The notes below the pieces were generated by a model, which did not search any database, had not been told where the DNA came from, and was given only the letters and a program-made list of their open reading frames with translations. A stretch of DNA of 64,000 bases, taken from contig JAKOUW010000120.1 of assembly GCA_029782365.1 (NCBI GenBank), positions 62,001 to 126,000 on the forward strand, written 5' to 3'. Position numbers and translations under genes: made by a program. This DNA is from Chloroflexota bacterium. Lineage in GTDB: Bacteria > Chloroflexota > Anaerolineae > Anaerolineales > UBA4823. This document shows positions 1 to 7,403 of this stretch, piece after piece. Every line of letters starts with the position of its first letter. The first letter of the stretch is position 1.

Positions 1-2057
1 ACGCTGTACTTTTTGAGACGGTTCAAATTGGCCCAGTTGTGGCCCCAAACCGGTTTTATCAGGTGCCTCACTGTAATGGTTTTGGACATCGCATGCCGCA
101 CGGCATGGCTGCCATGCGTGGAATGAAGGCCGAGGGCGGGTGGGGCGTGGTATGCACAGAGGAGACTGAAATTCACCACACGAGCGACCTGGCTCCATAT
201 TTCGAAGGCCGAATATGGGATGATGCGGATCTACCGGCTTTGCAGTTGATGGTCGAGGCTGTTCACCAGCATGGCTCCCTGGCGGGGATTGAATTGGTTC
301 ATAATGGCCTGGATGCGAGCAACCTGTTTTCTCGCAGTGCTCCAATCGGCCCACGCTCCATGAGCGTGCTGGGCGGCACCGGTTACGATCCGGTGCAGTC
401 TCGGCGCATGGACAAAGAGGATATCCGCAACGTGCGAAAATGGCACCGGGCTGCCGCGCTGCGCGCCCGCCGCGCGGGCTTTAATATCATATACTGTTAT
501 GCTGGGCATGGCCTGACTTTGCCAATGCAGTTTCTGATGAAGCGTGTGAATGACCGTTGTGATGAATACGGCGGCAGCCTGGAAAACCGGGTGCGGTTTT
601 TGCGTGAGCTGCTGGAAGAGACTCATGAAGCAGTGGGGGATACTTGCGCCGTCGCCTTGCGCCTGGCTGTGGATGAACTCTTGGGAGATGATGGCATTTC
701 CAGCCAGGGTGAAGGCCACGATATTGTCGCCATGCTGGCTGAACTGCCCGATTTGTGGGATGTGAATGTCAGTGATTGGAGCAATGATTCTGCTACTTCG
801 CGTTTCGAAAAAGAAGGCTTTCAAGAGACCTATTTCGGCTATGTCAAGAGTTTAACCTCCAAACCGGTCGTCGGAGTGGGGCGCTATACATCTCCCGACA
901 GTATGGTTTCGGCTATCCGGCGCGGCGTTTTGGATTTGATTGGCGCCGCCAGGCCGTCAATTGCCGACCCGTTCCTGCCGAATAAAATCAAAGAGGGCCG
1001 GCATGGCGATATCCGTGAATGTATTGGTTGCAATATATGTGTGACTGGCGACACGCGGTATGTGCCGCTGCGCTGCACTCAAAACCCGACGATGGGGGAG
1101 GAGTGGCGGCGAGGCTGGCACCCGGAGGTGATTTCCCCGGCGAAAAGTGAGAAAGAGGTGCTGGTGGTGGGGGGTGGACCGGCTGGCCTGGAATGCGCTC
1201 GGGCTTTGGGCCAGCGCGGCTATCAGGTTACGCTGCTCGAGGCGCGGCGCGAGTTGGGCGGCAGGGTGATCCAGGAATCACGGTTGCCTGGCTTGAGCGA
1301 GTGGCGCCGCGTGGTGGAATGGCGTCTTGGGCAAATTGCCACGTTGCCCCAGGTTAAACTTTTTCCCAGCAGCCCGACGCAGTCTGAGGATATTCTCGAA
1401 ACAGGCATTCCAGATATCATCCTGGCGACCGGCTCCTCCTGGCGCAGGGATGGCGTGGGGCGCGGCCAGTGGCAAGCCATTCCTGGCGCACAGCTTCCCC
1501 ATGTCTTCACCCCAGATGATGTGCTGACCGGCGTTCTACCACCGGTTCTCAAACACGACAGCCAGGTGATTATCTATGACAATGATCATTTTTACCTGGG
1601 TGGAGTCCTGGCCGAACTGCTGGCGCAGCACGGCTGCCGTGTTACCCTGGTTACCCCGGCACCCCTTGTTTCCTTTTGGACGCAGTTTACTTTGGAGCAG
1701 GAGAAAATTCACCGCCGCCTCCTGAAACTGGGGATCAAGCTTTTTACTCAGTTTAAACTTACGAAAATAGAAACCACTCATCTGGCTTTGAGTGGTTCGC
1801 TTTCCGGAGAGGAAAAGATGCTGGACTGCGAAGCGGTACTGCTTCTGACAGATCGTTTGCCCAATGATCTGTTATTTCACCAGCTCAAACCGGCGCTAGA
1901 CGCTGGGAGATTGCAAAGCTTGAGACGCATCGGTGATGCAGAAGCGCCGAATATTATTGCTCAGGCGGTATTTTCAGGTCACCTGGCAGCGCGCGAATTT
2001 GATGAGCCATCGACCGACTACACGCCTTTCCGGTTGGAACGCACACCCGTCGAATAA
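1..2057 (+). CDS. Trimethylamine/dimethylamine dehydrogenase-like flavoprotein (5' end outside window)
   Basis: An Old-Yellow-Enzyme-type TIM barrel is followed by an iron-sulfur segment and an ADP/FAD-binding domain, the layout of the trimethylamine/dimethylamine/histamine dehydrogenase family. The frame is open from base 3 upstream of a GTG at 39 and already reads family-like sequence (FETVQIGPVVAPNRF), so the true start lies before the window. VPHCNG carries the Cys that in trimethylamine dehydrogenase binds FMN covalently. CIGCNIC followed by a fourth Cys 12 residues on matches the 4Fe-4S ligands. VVGGGPAGLECARALG is a Rossmann motif. Such enzymes oxidatively N-dealkylate amines and pass electrons to an ETF. 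The substrate cannot be told from sequence alone. The convergent neighbour begins 19 bases downstream. Confidence 0.85.
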   Translation, partial: AVLFETVQIGPVVAPNRFYQVPHCNGFGHRMPHGMAAMRGMKAEGGWGVVCTEETEIHHTSDLAPYFEGRIWDDADLPALQLMVEAVHQHGSLAGIELVHNGLDASNLFSRSAPIGPRSMSVLGGTGYDPVQSRRMDKEDIRNVRKWHRAAALRARRAGFNIIYCYAGHGLTLPMQFLMKRVNDRCDEYGGSLENRVRFLRELLEETHEAVGDTCAVALRLAVDELLGDDGISSQGEGHDIVAMLAELPDLWDVNVSDWSNDSATSRFEKEGFQETYFGYVKSLTSKPVVGVGRYTSPDSMVSAIRRGVLDLIGAARPSIADPFLPNKIKEGRHGDIRECIGCNICVTGDTRYVPLRCTQNPTMGEEWRRGWHPEVISPAKSEKEVLVVGGGPAGLECARALGQRGYQVTLLEARRELGGRVIQESRLPGLSEWRRVVEWRLGQIATLPQVKLFPSSPTQSEDILETGIPDIILATGSSWRRDGVGRGQWQAIPGAQLPHVFTPDDVLTGVLPPVLKHDSQVIIYDNDHFYLGGVLAELLAQHGCRVTLVTPAPLVSFWTQFTLEQEKIHRRLLKLGIKLFTQFKLTKIETTHLALSGSLSGEEKMLDCEAVLLLTDRLPNDLLFHQLKPALDAGRLQSLRRIGDAEAPNIIAQAVFSGHLAAREFDEPSTDYTPFRLERTPVE

Positions 2058-2075
2058 CCGCGATTGGCAGGATAA

Positions 2076-2492
2076 TCAACCGGCGTTTTCGAGAGCCTGG
2101 GCGGCGCGCTGCAATCGCGCTCTAGCCGCCTCCGCCACAGTAAGCAGTTCGGGTTTGTTCACAAAACCCAACATTGCCAGAGGGTCAACCAGCGAAACCT
2201 CGGCTACACCTTCGTCTGTCTGGTAAACAATGACGTTGCACGGCAGCAGCAGCCCGACTTCTGGAGCAGTTTTCAGCGCCTGGTATGCCAGAGGTGGATT
2301 GCACGCGCCTAATATTTTATACGGGCGGAAATCGACATCCAGCTTCTTCTTCATCGTTTCTTTGACATCGATTTCGGTCAAAATTCCAAAACCTTCTGCC
2401 TTGAGAGCATTGGTTATCAGCGGCAAAGCCTCAGAATATGATACTTTCATCCTTACAGTAAACCCAAGTTGGGTCTCTAATTTTTCGCTCAT
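2076..2492 (-). CDS. DUF302 family protein
   Basis: A 138-residue soluble protein with the DUF302 pattern: an N-terminal part (VSYSEALPLITNALKAEGFG) leading to a turn (LTEIDVKETMKKKL), then YKILGACNPPLAYQAL and LLLPCNVIVYQ. The family is widespread and has no settled biochemical role; members often sit beside redox, metal or sulfur genes. Two Cys (in GACNPP and LPCNV) are retained. It is divergent from the OsmC gene, with 137 bases between the two starts, so the two may share a control region. No signal peptide or membrane segment is seen. Confidence 0.8.
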   Translation of the reverse strand: MSEKLETQLGFTVRMKVSYSEALPLITNALKAEGFGILTEIDVKETMKKKLDVDFRPYKILGACNPPLAYQALKTAPEVGLLLPCNVIVYQTDEGVAEVSLVDPLAMLGFVNKPELLTVAEAARARLQRAAQALENAG

Positions 2493-2629
2493 CCCGCAGC
2501 CTCCATTTATTTCTTGATTACATTTAGATGCATCTGCTCGGAAAAGGTGGCTTTAAGGCATTTTCTACATTGATGTAACCTTTTAGCGCAGACGGCATCC
2601 AATCCATAAATATTGTACAGGAGAAACCT

Positions 2630-3022
2630 ATGGAAATGATGATTGACTTCCCTGGAGGAGCGCGCGTTGATGCGCATTTTGGTAAATTCACAGTTCAAAC
2701 TGACCAACCCCCCGCAGCTTCTGCTCCCACGCCTTTTGCGCTCTTTTTATCCTCGATCGGCACCTGCGCTGGAATTTATGTTTTGGGCTTTTGCCAACAG
2801 CGCGGCCTGCCCACTGAAGGGATCCATATTGTGCAGCGAGTCCACAGTGATCCTTTCAGCGGCATGGTCAGCAATATCGACCTGGAGATTCAGGTTCCAC
2901 CAACCTTCCCAGAGAAATACTTGCCTTCCCTAATTCGATCTGCAGAGCTGTGTGCAGTGAAAAAGCACCTGGAAAAACCGCCTACTTTCGATGTGACCAC
3001 CAAAATCTCGCTACCCGCCTGA
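2630..3022 (+). CDS. OsmC family protein
   Basis: A 130-residue OsmC/Ohr-fold protein. The two characteristic Cys are present: one in SSIGTCAG on the central helix and one in SAELCAVKKHLEKPP. OsmC/Ohr proteins are thiol-dependent peroxidases that reduce organic hydroperoxides; shorter YhfA-like members are less well defined, and this one looks closer to them. The ATG has a good ribosome site (GGAG, 6 bases upstream). It is divergent from the DUF302 gene and convergent with cysK, separated from the latter by a strong hairpin. Confidence 0.82.
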   Translation: MEMMIDFPGGARVDAHFGKFTVQTDQPPAASAPTPFALFLSSIGTCAGIYVLGFCQQRGLPTEGIHIVQRVHSDPFSGMVSNIDLEIQVPPTFPEKYLPSLIRSAELCAVKKHLEKPPTFDVTTKISLPA

Positions 3023-3081
3023 GAATTTCTGTTAAATAGAAAATATTTTTTGCAAAAACAGCGACATTAGTAAAGTCTGCG

Positions 3082-3114
3082 TCTGGCGGTAAGAGGACCG
3101 CTCTTACCGCCAGA
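3082..3114. terminator. Bidirectional hairpin between osmC-like gene and cysK
   Basis: A perfect 14-bp inverted repeat (3082-3095 with 3101-3114) has a 5-base loop. It lies between two convergent genes, as expected for a shared terminator. The flanking T tracts are weak on both strands, so termination efficiency is uncertain. Confidence 0.65.
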
Positions 3115-3146
3115 TTGAGTGTGATTCGAATAATGCTGACAGCAGA

Positions 3147-4082
3147 TCAGTCTGCCAGGTGTGCGTATAATGCGGTGCTCAGATAGCGTTCGCCAAAGGA
3201 GGGGATAATCACCACGATCAGCTTGCCCTCATTTTCCTGCCTGTTTGCCAATTGGAGGGCAGCCCAGGTTGCTGCTCCGGAGGATATGCCCACCAGTAAA
3301 CCCTCCTCTTTAGCCAGCCGGCGGGCGATATCGAAAGCATTGTCATCGGTGACACGAATAATTTCATCGTAAATGCTGGTATTTAAAACGGCTGGCACAA
3401 AACCTGCGCCAATACCCTGGATTTTGTGTGGACCTTTCACACCGCCAGAGAGCACTGGCGACGCATCCGGCTCCACTGCGATTGCCTTGAATGAAGGTTT
3501 GCGCGCCTTGATTACTTCGCTAACGCCGGTGATCGTGCCTCCCGTGCCGATTCCAGAAACAAGTATATCCACTTTGCCATCCGTATCGCGCCAAATTTCC
3601 TCAGCGGTGGTTTTGCGGTGAATTTCCGGGTTGGCGGGGTTCTTGAATTGTTGAGGCAGGAAATACTTCTGCGGGTCAGATGCGACGATTTCTTCGGCCT
3701 TGCGGATGGCGCCGCCCATGCCATCTGGCCCAGGTGTTAATATCAATTCGGCGCCGTAAGCGCGCAGCAGCATGCGCCGTTCCTTCGACATTGTCTCGGG
3801 CATGGTCAGGATGATTTTGTAACCGCGTGCAGCCGCTACCATCGCCAGGGCGATGCCTGTGTTGCCGCTGGTTGGCTCTACCAGGGTCATATCCCTGGTC
3901 AACACGCCTGCTCTCTCAGCGGCGTCGACCATTGAAAAGCCAATGCGATCCTTCACGCTGTGGGCGGGATTAAAAAACTCCAGCTTGGCAACGACCTGCG
4001 CTTTGGCCCCCTGAGTAACCCGATTCAGCCGTACCAGCGGAGTGTTGCCAATTAGTTCCGTGACATCCGATGCGATTTTCAT
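3147..4082 (-). CDS. cysK: Cysteine synthase (O-acetylserine sulfhydrylase)
   Basis: A 311-residue fold-type II PLP enzyme that makes cysteine from O-acetylserine and sulfide. Visible motifs are the PLP lysine segment ([11 protein letters not shown]), the substrate loop PTSGNTGIA, the phosphate-binding [10 protein letters not shown] and the C-terminal SSGAA. Length fits CysK/CysM. It is the last gene of a three-gene minus-strand operon; its ATG overlaps the thioredoxin stop by 4 bases, suggesting translational coupling. Expression is probably controlled by the attenuator upstream of the operon. An O-phosphoserine-using or cystathionine-beta-synthase-like variant is possible but less likely at this length. 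Confidence 0.93.
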   Translation of the reverse strand: MKIASDVTELIGNTPLVRLNRVTQGAKAQVVAKLEFFNPAHSVKDRIGFSMVDAAERAGVLTRDMTLVEPTSGNTGIALAMVAAARGYKIILTMPETMSKERRMLLRAYGAELILTPGPDGMGGAIRKAEEIVASDPQKYFLPQQFKNPANPEIHRKTTAEEIWRDTDGKVDILVSGIGTGGTITGVSEVIKARKPSFKAIAVEPDASPVLSGGVKGPHKIQGIGAGFVPAVLNTSIYDEIIRVTDDNAFDIARRLAKEEGLLVGISSGAATWAALQLANRQENEGKLIVVIIPSFGERYLSTALYAHLAD

Positions 4083-4492
4083 TTTAAAAGCTCCATAAGT
4101 TGGTTTTTAAGTTGTTCAGCGGTGGTTACACCGTGATTGATATGGCGAGGCTGTCCGGTATGGTCTACCAAGATGGTGGTGGGCACGCTGAGCACACCCC
4201 ATTCATTGGCTACTTTCGGCTGGGCGGCCGCGTCGATTTCGATGACCTGGATATGATCTCCCATGGCAGATTGGATTCTTTCCAGCGCCGGCCGCTGGAT
4301 CGTTTTGCAGGGCGCGCAGGTTGGCGTGGTGAAATAAACGATGGCCGCTCTGCCAGGATGATAAGCGGCAAGCTGGTAAATTTTTCCAGTAGCTCTTCCG
4401 AGCAAGAACCGGTTTACAACCTGGTAAACCGCCAGGCTCAGCACAACCAAACCACCGGCCAGAATGATTCGTTGAAGGATTTCAGGCGCCAT
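4079..4492 (-). CDS. Membrane-anchored thioredoxin-like protein
   Basis: A 137-residue protein: one N-terminal membrane segment (about residues 5-25, [18 protein letters not shown]), then a thioredoxin fold with the redox motif CAPC (in [11 protein letters not shown]) and the cis-proline loop SVPTT. The ATG at 4492 is preferred over a longer reading frame because AGGGAGG lies 5 bases upstream. The start overlaps the end of the DUF4395 gene by 11 bases and the stop overlaps cysK by 4. Placement between a DUF4395 membrane protein and cysK suggests thiol-disulfide exchange serving sulfur assimilation or cysteine homeostasis at the membrane; that link is inference. Confidence 0.85.
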   Translation of the reverse strand: MAPEILQRIILAGGLVVLSLAVYQVVNRFLLGRATGKIYQLAAYHPGRAAIVYFTTPTCAPCKTIQRPALERIQSAMGDHIQVIEIDAAAQPKVANEWGVLSVPTTILVDHTGQPRHINHGVTTAEQLKNQLMELLK

Positions 4493-4979
4493 GCTGGCCT
4501 CCCTGATTGGGCCGCATCCCTGGGAAGGTGTTTTGCGGAGGTTGCTTTGTAAAACCGGGTAGTCCGAGGCGCACAAGCCAATAGTAGATGAAGCAGCCTA
4601 CACAGAACCCTCCGAAGGCATTCAGCGCAGCCAGCGCCGCAACCACCCATACCAACCCCCATCCCAGCCATGCCAGACCTGCGAAGGCCGCCAACGAGCC
4701 GACCAGTAGCACCACACTTCCAAAGCCCTGTGCAAACCGATGGGGTTCCGGGTTATCCAGTAAAACATCCTGTTTCACCAGACCAGTCGCCAGATAAAAT
4801 CTGCGATACAAGAATAAAAACCCTGGTTTTCTTATCGCTGTGCCAGCCAGCATAAACAGGCTGACAAGGCCGGCCAGCCAGGGCGCATTGAGGATAAAAG
4901 CCAGGATAGTCAAACTGATTATTGTGATCTGATTGGCTTTTAAGGCCCCATGGTCAACTTTTTGTAAGGTTGAGGACAT
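4482..4979 (-). CDS. DUF4395 family membrane protein
   Basis: A 165-residue integral membrane protein with about four hydrophobic segments. It shows the DUF4395 hallmarks VDHGALKANQ near the N terminus and FGGFCVGCFIYYWLVRLGL near the C terminus, the latter holding a C-x-x-C pair at the membrane. The family has no assigned biochemical function but is often found beside thioredoxin or rhodanese genes. It is the first gene of the operon with thioredoxin and cysK. A plausible role is a membrane partner of the thioredoxin in thiol or sulfur transfer; this is inference from context only. Confidence 0.82.
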   Translation of the reverse strand: MSSTLQKVDHGALKANQITIISLTILAFILNAPWLAGLVSLFMLAGTAIRKPGFLFLYRRFYLATGLVKQDVLLDNPEPHRFAQGFGSVVLLVGSLAAFAGLAWLGWGLVWVVAALAALNAFGGFCVGCFIYYWLVRLGLPGFTKQPPQNTFPGMRPNQGGQHGA

Positions 4980-5021
4980 CTACTGCTCCTTTTAATAAAT
5001 AAAAAGTCAACTGCAAAATAA

Positions 5022-5084
5022 AAGGACGGTGATCGAACACCATGCGATGTATATATTCGCATGCGGGGTTCGGCCACCGTCCTT
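5022..5084 (-). terminator. Intrinsic terminator of the cysteine-operon attenuator
   Basis: On the minus strand AAGGACGGTG (5084-5075) pairs perfectly with CACCGTCCTT (5031-5022). Inner pairing extends it: CGAAC with GTTCG, and CATGCGA with TCGCATG around a 9-base loop. A U-rich tract (TTTTATTTTG) follows. It sits about 43 bases before the first structural gene, so it would end transcription before the operon unless disrupted. Confidence 0.85.
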
Positions 5085-5136
5085 AACAGTTGACGAAAGT
5101 TTGTTTTTCTTACAGGACGGTGGTTAGAAACCCCGC
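5063..5136 (-). promoter_or_regulatory. Antiterminator of the cysteine-operon attenuator
   Basis: On the minus strand CCACCGTCC (5123-5115) is complementary over 9 bp to GGACGGTGG (5082-5074), and GCGGGGTTTC (5136-5127) pairs with GAACCCCGC (5071-5063) with one bulged T. Together they form about 18 bp split by a small internal loop that contains the leader-peptide stop codon. This structure uses the 5' arm of the terminator, so the two folds exclude each other. Confidence 0.82.
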
Positions 5137-5159
5137 CCCTGACACATGCAATAGAACAC
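5124..5159 (-). CDS. Cys-containing attenuator leader peptide
   Basis: A GTG-initiated 11-codon frame encodes MFYCMCQGRGF then TAA. GGAG lies 6 bases upstream of the GTG (5169-5166). Codons 4 and 6 are Cys (TGC, TGT). The reading frame ends inside the antiterminator. Ribosomes stalled at the Cys codons would leave the CCACCGTCC arm free and favour antitermination. Ribosomes reaching the stop codon would cover that arm and let the terminator form. An internal ATG at codon 5 could give a 7-residue version. It is too short for routine gene calling; support comes from position, ribosome site and its fit to the RNA folds. Confidence 0.72.
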   Translation of the reverse strand: MFYCMCQGRGF

Positions 5160-5194
5160 GTTGCTCTCCAATAATTCTGACATAATTAGTAAAA

Positions 5195-5222
5195 ATTATA
5201 TGTATTTTGGTGATTTTGTCAA
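5195..5222 (-). promoter_or_regulatory. Consensus sigma-70 promoter of the cysteine operon
   Basis: TTGACA (5222-5217) and TATAAT (5200-5195) match both consensus hexamers exactly, with a 16-base spacer. It starts just after the stop codon of the upstream response-regulator gene. It predicts a transcript starting near 5188 that carries the leader peptide and attenuator. Confidence 0.9.
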
Positions 5223-5224
5223 GC

Positions 5225-5881
5225 CTACACATAGTCCTTTAGATTATGCTCAACTGCATACGCGGCCGCCTCAGCTCTATTGCTGACCCCGAGTTTGGAT
5301 AGGATGCTGCTGACATAATTCCGCACTGTACCTTCGCCCAGGAAAAGCCCCTTGGCAATTTCCCGGTTTGTCTTGCCTTCGGAAACCAGCAAAAGCACGT
5401 GTTTTTCCTGCTGGGTCAGCGTCGAAAAGGCAGATGCTTCTTCTTCGCGTGCCGCTTTGCGCACTTCCATAAAAATTCGCTGGGTGACAGCTGGATCTAA
5501 TAAGGCTTCGCCTCGCCCAACGGCCTCGATGGCGCGCACCAGGTCCTCACCCCCGATCTGTTTGAGCACATAACCCGATGCACCGGCGCGAATTGCGGAG
5601 AAGAGCATCTCATCCTCGGCATAGGAGGTGAGCATTATTACTTTGGATTGAGGATAATTTTCAGCGATAGCCTGGCAGGCTTCAATGCCGCTTCCTCCGG
5701 GTAAGCGAATATCCATCACGACAACATCCGGTTGTAGTTGTTCTACTTTTTCTATAGCTTCATGGGCGTTGTCTGCTTCTCCCACAACTTCAAAACCATT
5801 GTGATGTTCCAGAAGCGCTTTGAGACCTAAACGAACGACTTCATGGTCGTCAACCAATAAGATTCGGCGATTCTCTGGCAT
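5225..5881 (-). CDS. NarL/LuxR-type response regulator
   Basis: A 218-residue response regulator with an N-terminal receiver domain (acidic pair D11-D12, phosphoacceptor D57 in [10 protein letters not shown]) and a C-terminal LuxR helix-turn-helix ([26 protein letters not shown], about residues 150-215). It binds DNA when phosphorylated. It is the last gene of the seven-gene signalling operon, 27 bases after the PhoB-type regulator. No histidine kinase is adjacent, so its phosphodonor is unknown. Its last codons lie next to the cysteine-operon promoter. Confidence 0.9.
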   Translation of the reverse strand: MPENRRILLVDDHEVVRLGLKALLEHHNGFEVVGEADNAHEAIEKVEQLQPDVVVMDIRLPGGSGIEACQAIAENYPQSKVIMLTSYAEDEMLFSAIRAGASGYVLKQIGGEDLVRAIEAVGRGEALLDPAVTQRIFMEVRKAAREEEASAFSTLTQQEKHVLLLVSEGKTNREIAKGLFLGEGTVRNYVSSILSKLGVSNRAEAAAYAVEHNLKDYV

Positions 5882-5908
5882 TTAGCCTTCCTGAATTTAC
5901 ATGATAGG

Positions 5909-6646
5909 TTACGGAACGGTTTGCTCGTTTGACTTCCGTTGATAATCGACAAACCGATAACCTGTGCCTCGTTCCGTGAGGATATATTTTGGATTGGCTG
6001 GATCTTCTTCCAGTTTCTTGCGGAGGTAATTGATGTACAGGCGAACGTAATGCGGCTGGTCGCGGTATTCATATCCCCAGACGTTGGACAGAATCTGATC
6101 GTGTGTAATCACCCAGCCTGCATTTTGAACCAGGTGATATAACAAACGATATTCTGTGGGCCGTAAACTGACCAGCTTGTTATCCAGCCACACCTCATGG
6201 CGGTCAAAATCAATTTTCAAGCGTTCATCCACATTGATCAACCCATGTAAATTGCCGGCCGTTGATTCGGTGCGCCGCAAAACAGCTTTGACACGGCTGA
6301 CCAGTTCACGTGGACTGAAAGGCTTAGTGATATAGTCATCAGCTCCTAACTCCAGACCGCGTATCCGGTCGTCTTCTTCGCCTTTGGCGGTCAGCATGAT
6401 AACTGGCAAATTGCTGATCTCGCGCACCATGCGCAATACTTCAAATCCATCCAGGTCAGGCATCATAACATCCAACAAAACCAGGTCTGGCATGCCGGTG
6501 CGGATTTTGTCGATGGCTTGAGTACCGCGAAATGCTTCCATAACAATGAAACCATCATGCTCCAGGTTCAGCCGGATGAAACGCACCATGCGTTCTTCAT
6601 CATCAACTACCAGGATGCGGCGGTTCTTAAACGTTGTATCGGGCAT
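5909..6646 (-). CDS. OmpR/PhoB-type response regulator
   Basis: A 245-residue response regulator: receiver domain with D59 (LVLLDVMMPDLDGFEV) and the conserved K in ITKPFSPREL, then a winged-helix DNA-binding domain (SLRPTEYRLLYHLVQNAG to YRFVDYQRK). It lies 3 bases after the stop of an unknown 80-residue gene. No cognate kinase is nearby. Its place in an operon with a Ser/Thr kinase and PP2C phosphatase raises the possibility of cross-talk between Ser/Thr phosphorylation and this regulator; that is inference. Confidence 0.9.
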   Translation of the reverse strand: MPDTTFKNRRILVVDDEERMVRFIRLNLEHDGFIVMEAFRGTQAIDKIRTGMPDLVLLDVMMPDLDGFEVLRMVREISNLPVIMLTAKGEEDDRIRGLELGADDYITKPFSPRELVSRVKAVLRRTESTAGNLHGLINVDERLKIDFDRHEVWLDNKLVSLRPTEYRLLYHLVQNAGWVITHDQILSNVWGYEYRDQPHYVRLYINYLRKKLEEDPANPKYILTERGTGYRFVDYQRKSNEQTVP

Positions 6647-6649
6647 AAG

Positions 6650-6892
6650 TTAATCTCGAACGAAACCGATGATCTGTTCATCCTCGCGGCTGGGCATAAT
6701 TTCCAAAAAATTGACGCGCGCAACAGGCCAGTAAACGGTCGTAACTGAATCGGCAAGATAGGAAATATCTTTGCCATCAATCCGCCTCGGATGCCCCACT
6801 TTAATGAGGACATCGGTAGGTGAGGGGAGGTCTTCCATTTCACCCATGATCGGTTCTTCACCCTGGATATGCAAAATGATCCCTACAGACAT
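6650..6892 (-). CDS. Unknown 80-residue protein in signalling operon
   Basis: A small soluble protein, not recognised. It begins SVGIILHIQGEEPIMGEME, is acidic in the first third, and has no membrane segment, signal peptide or Cys. It is likely real: it fits tightly between the FHA gene (13-base gap) and the PhoB-type regulator (3-base gap) on the same strand. Mixed hydrophobic and charged stretches (DVLIKVGHPRR, TTVYWPVARVNFLEI) suggest a small beta-rich domain. A partner or adaptor for the operon's kinase or FHA protein is conceivable but not shown. Confidence 0.6.
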   Translation of the reverse strand: MSVGIILHIQGEEPIMGEMEDLPSPTDVLIKVGHPRRIDGKDISYLADSVTTVYWPVARVNFLEIMPSREDEQIIGFVRD

Positions 6893-6905
6893 TTTATCCT
6901 CGTGG

Positions 6906-7403
6906 TCAGCGGCGCAGCAAGATTTGCAATTTCAGCTTACCTAAGGTCAGTATATCGCCATGATTGATCACACAGGGTTTGTGAGACGGAATTTTTTGCC
7001 CGTTTAAGCGTGATCCATTCACCGAGCCCAGGTCCATTGCGACTACCTGTTGTCCTTCCATGCGGATGGAAGCATGCAGACGAGAAACGCCCATTTCATA
7101 TGCGCGGAATGGCGCCAGGTCAATATCCGGTAAAATCGGCTGTCCTTCCGCTGATCTTCCCAGTGTAAATTCGGCGCGATTTTCCAGTGGGATGATTTGT
7201 CCCGAATCAACGATGCACAGCGACACCGGTGCTTGCAACTCGGCTGCAGGAGGAGGAAGAGGCCCCTGTTCGCCTTCGAGTTTTCCGGTAGAACGCATAT
7301 TTTGTGTGGCGATTCCAGCCACACCCTCAAGAAGGGCCCCGCATTGACTGCAGAATAACGCTCCTGGAAGTTCACTGTGGTGGCAGTTAGGACAAATAAT
7401 CAT
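6906..7403 (-). CDS. Zinc-ribbon FHA-domain protein
   Basis: A 165-residue protein with an N-terminal double C-x-x-C zinc ribbon (CPNCHHSELPGALFCSQCG) and a C-terminal forkhead-associated domain (about residues 75-160) carrying the FHA core residues: FTLGRS, SRLHASI and LGSVNGSRLNGQ. FHA domains bind phosphothreonine peptides. The operon also holds a Ser/Thr kinase and PP2C phosphatase, so this protein is a likely reader of the kinase's output. Its start overlaps the stop of the J/VWA gene by 4 bases. Confidence 0.9.
   Translation of the reverse strand: MIICPNCHHSELPGALFCSQCGALLEGVAGIATQNMRSTGKLEGEQGPLPPPAAELQAPVSLCIVDSGQIIPLENRAEFTLGRSAEGQPILPDIDLAPFRAYEMGVSRLHASIRMEGQQVVAMDLGSVNGSRLNGQKIPSHKPCVINHGDILTLGKLKLQILLRR

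Noticed and set aside
3082..3114. Insertion-sequence end or attachment site
   Set aside because: The 14-bp inverted repeat is isolated, lies between convergent genes and has a terminator-like loop; no transposase or direct repeats are nearby.
5012..5188. T-box or SAM-type riboswitch upstream of the cysteine operon
   Set aside because: The segment has a GGTGG...ACC resemblance to a T-box antiterminator, but the contiguous 14-base T-box sequence, a specifier-loop stem and other stem I motifs are missing. The known SAM riboswitch cores are also absent. The peptide-based attenuator explains the features better.
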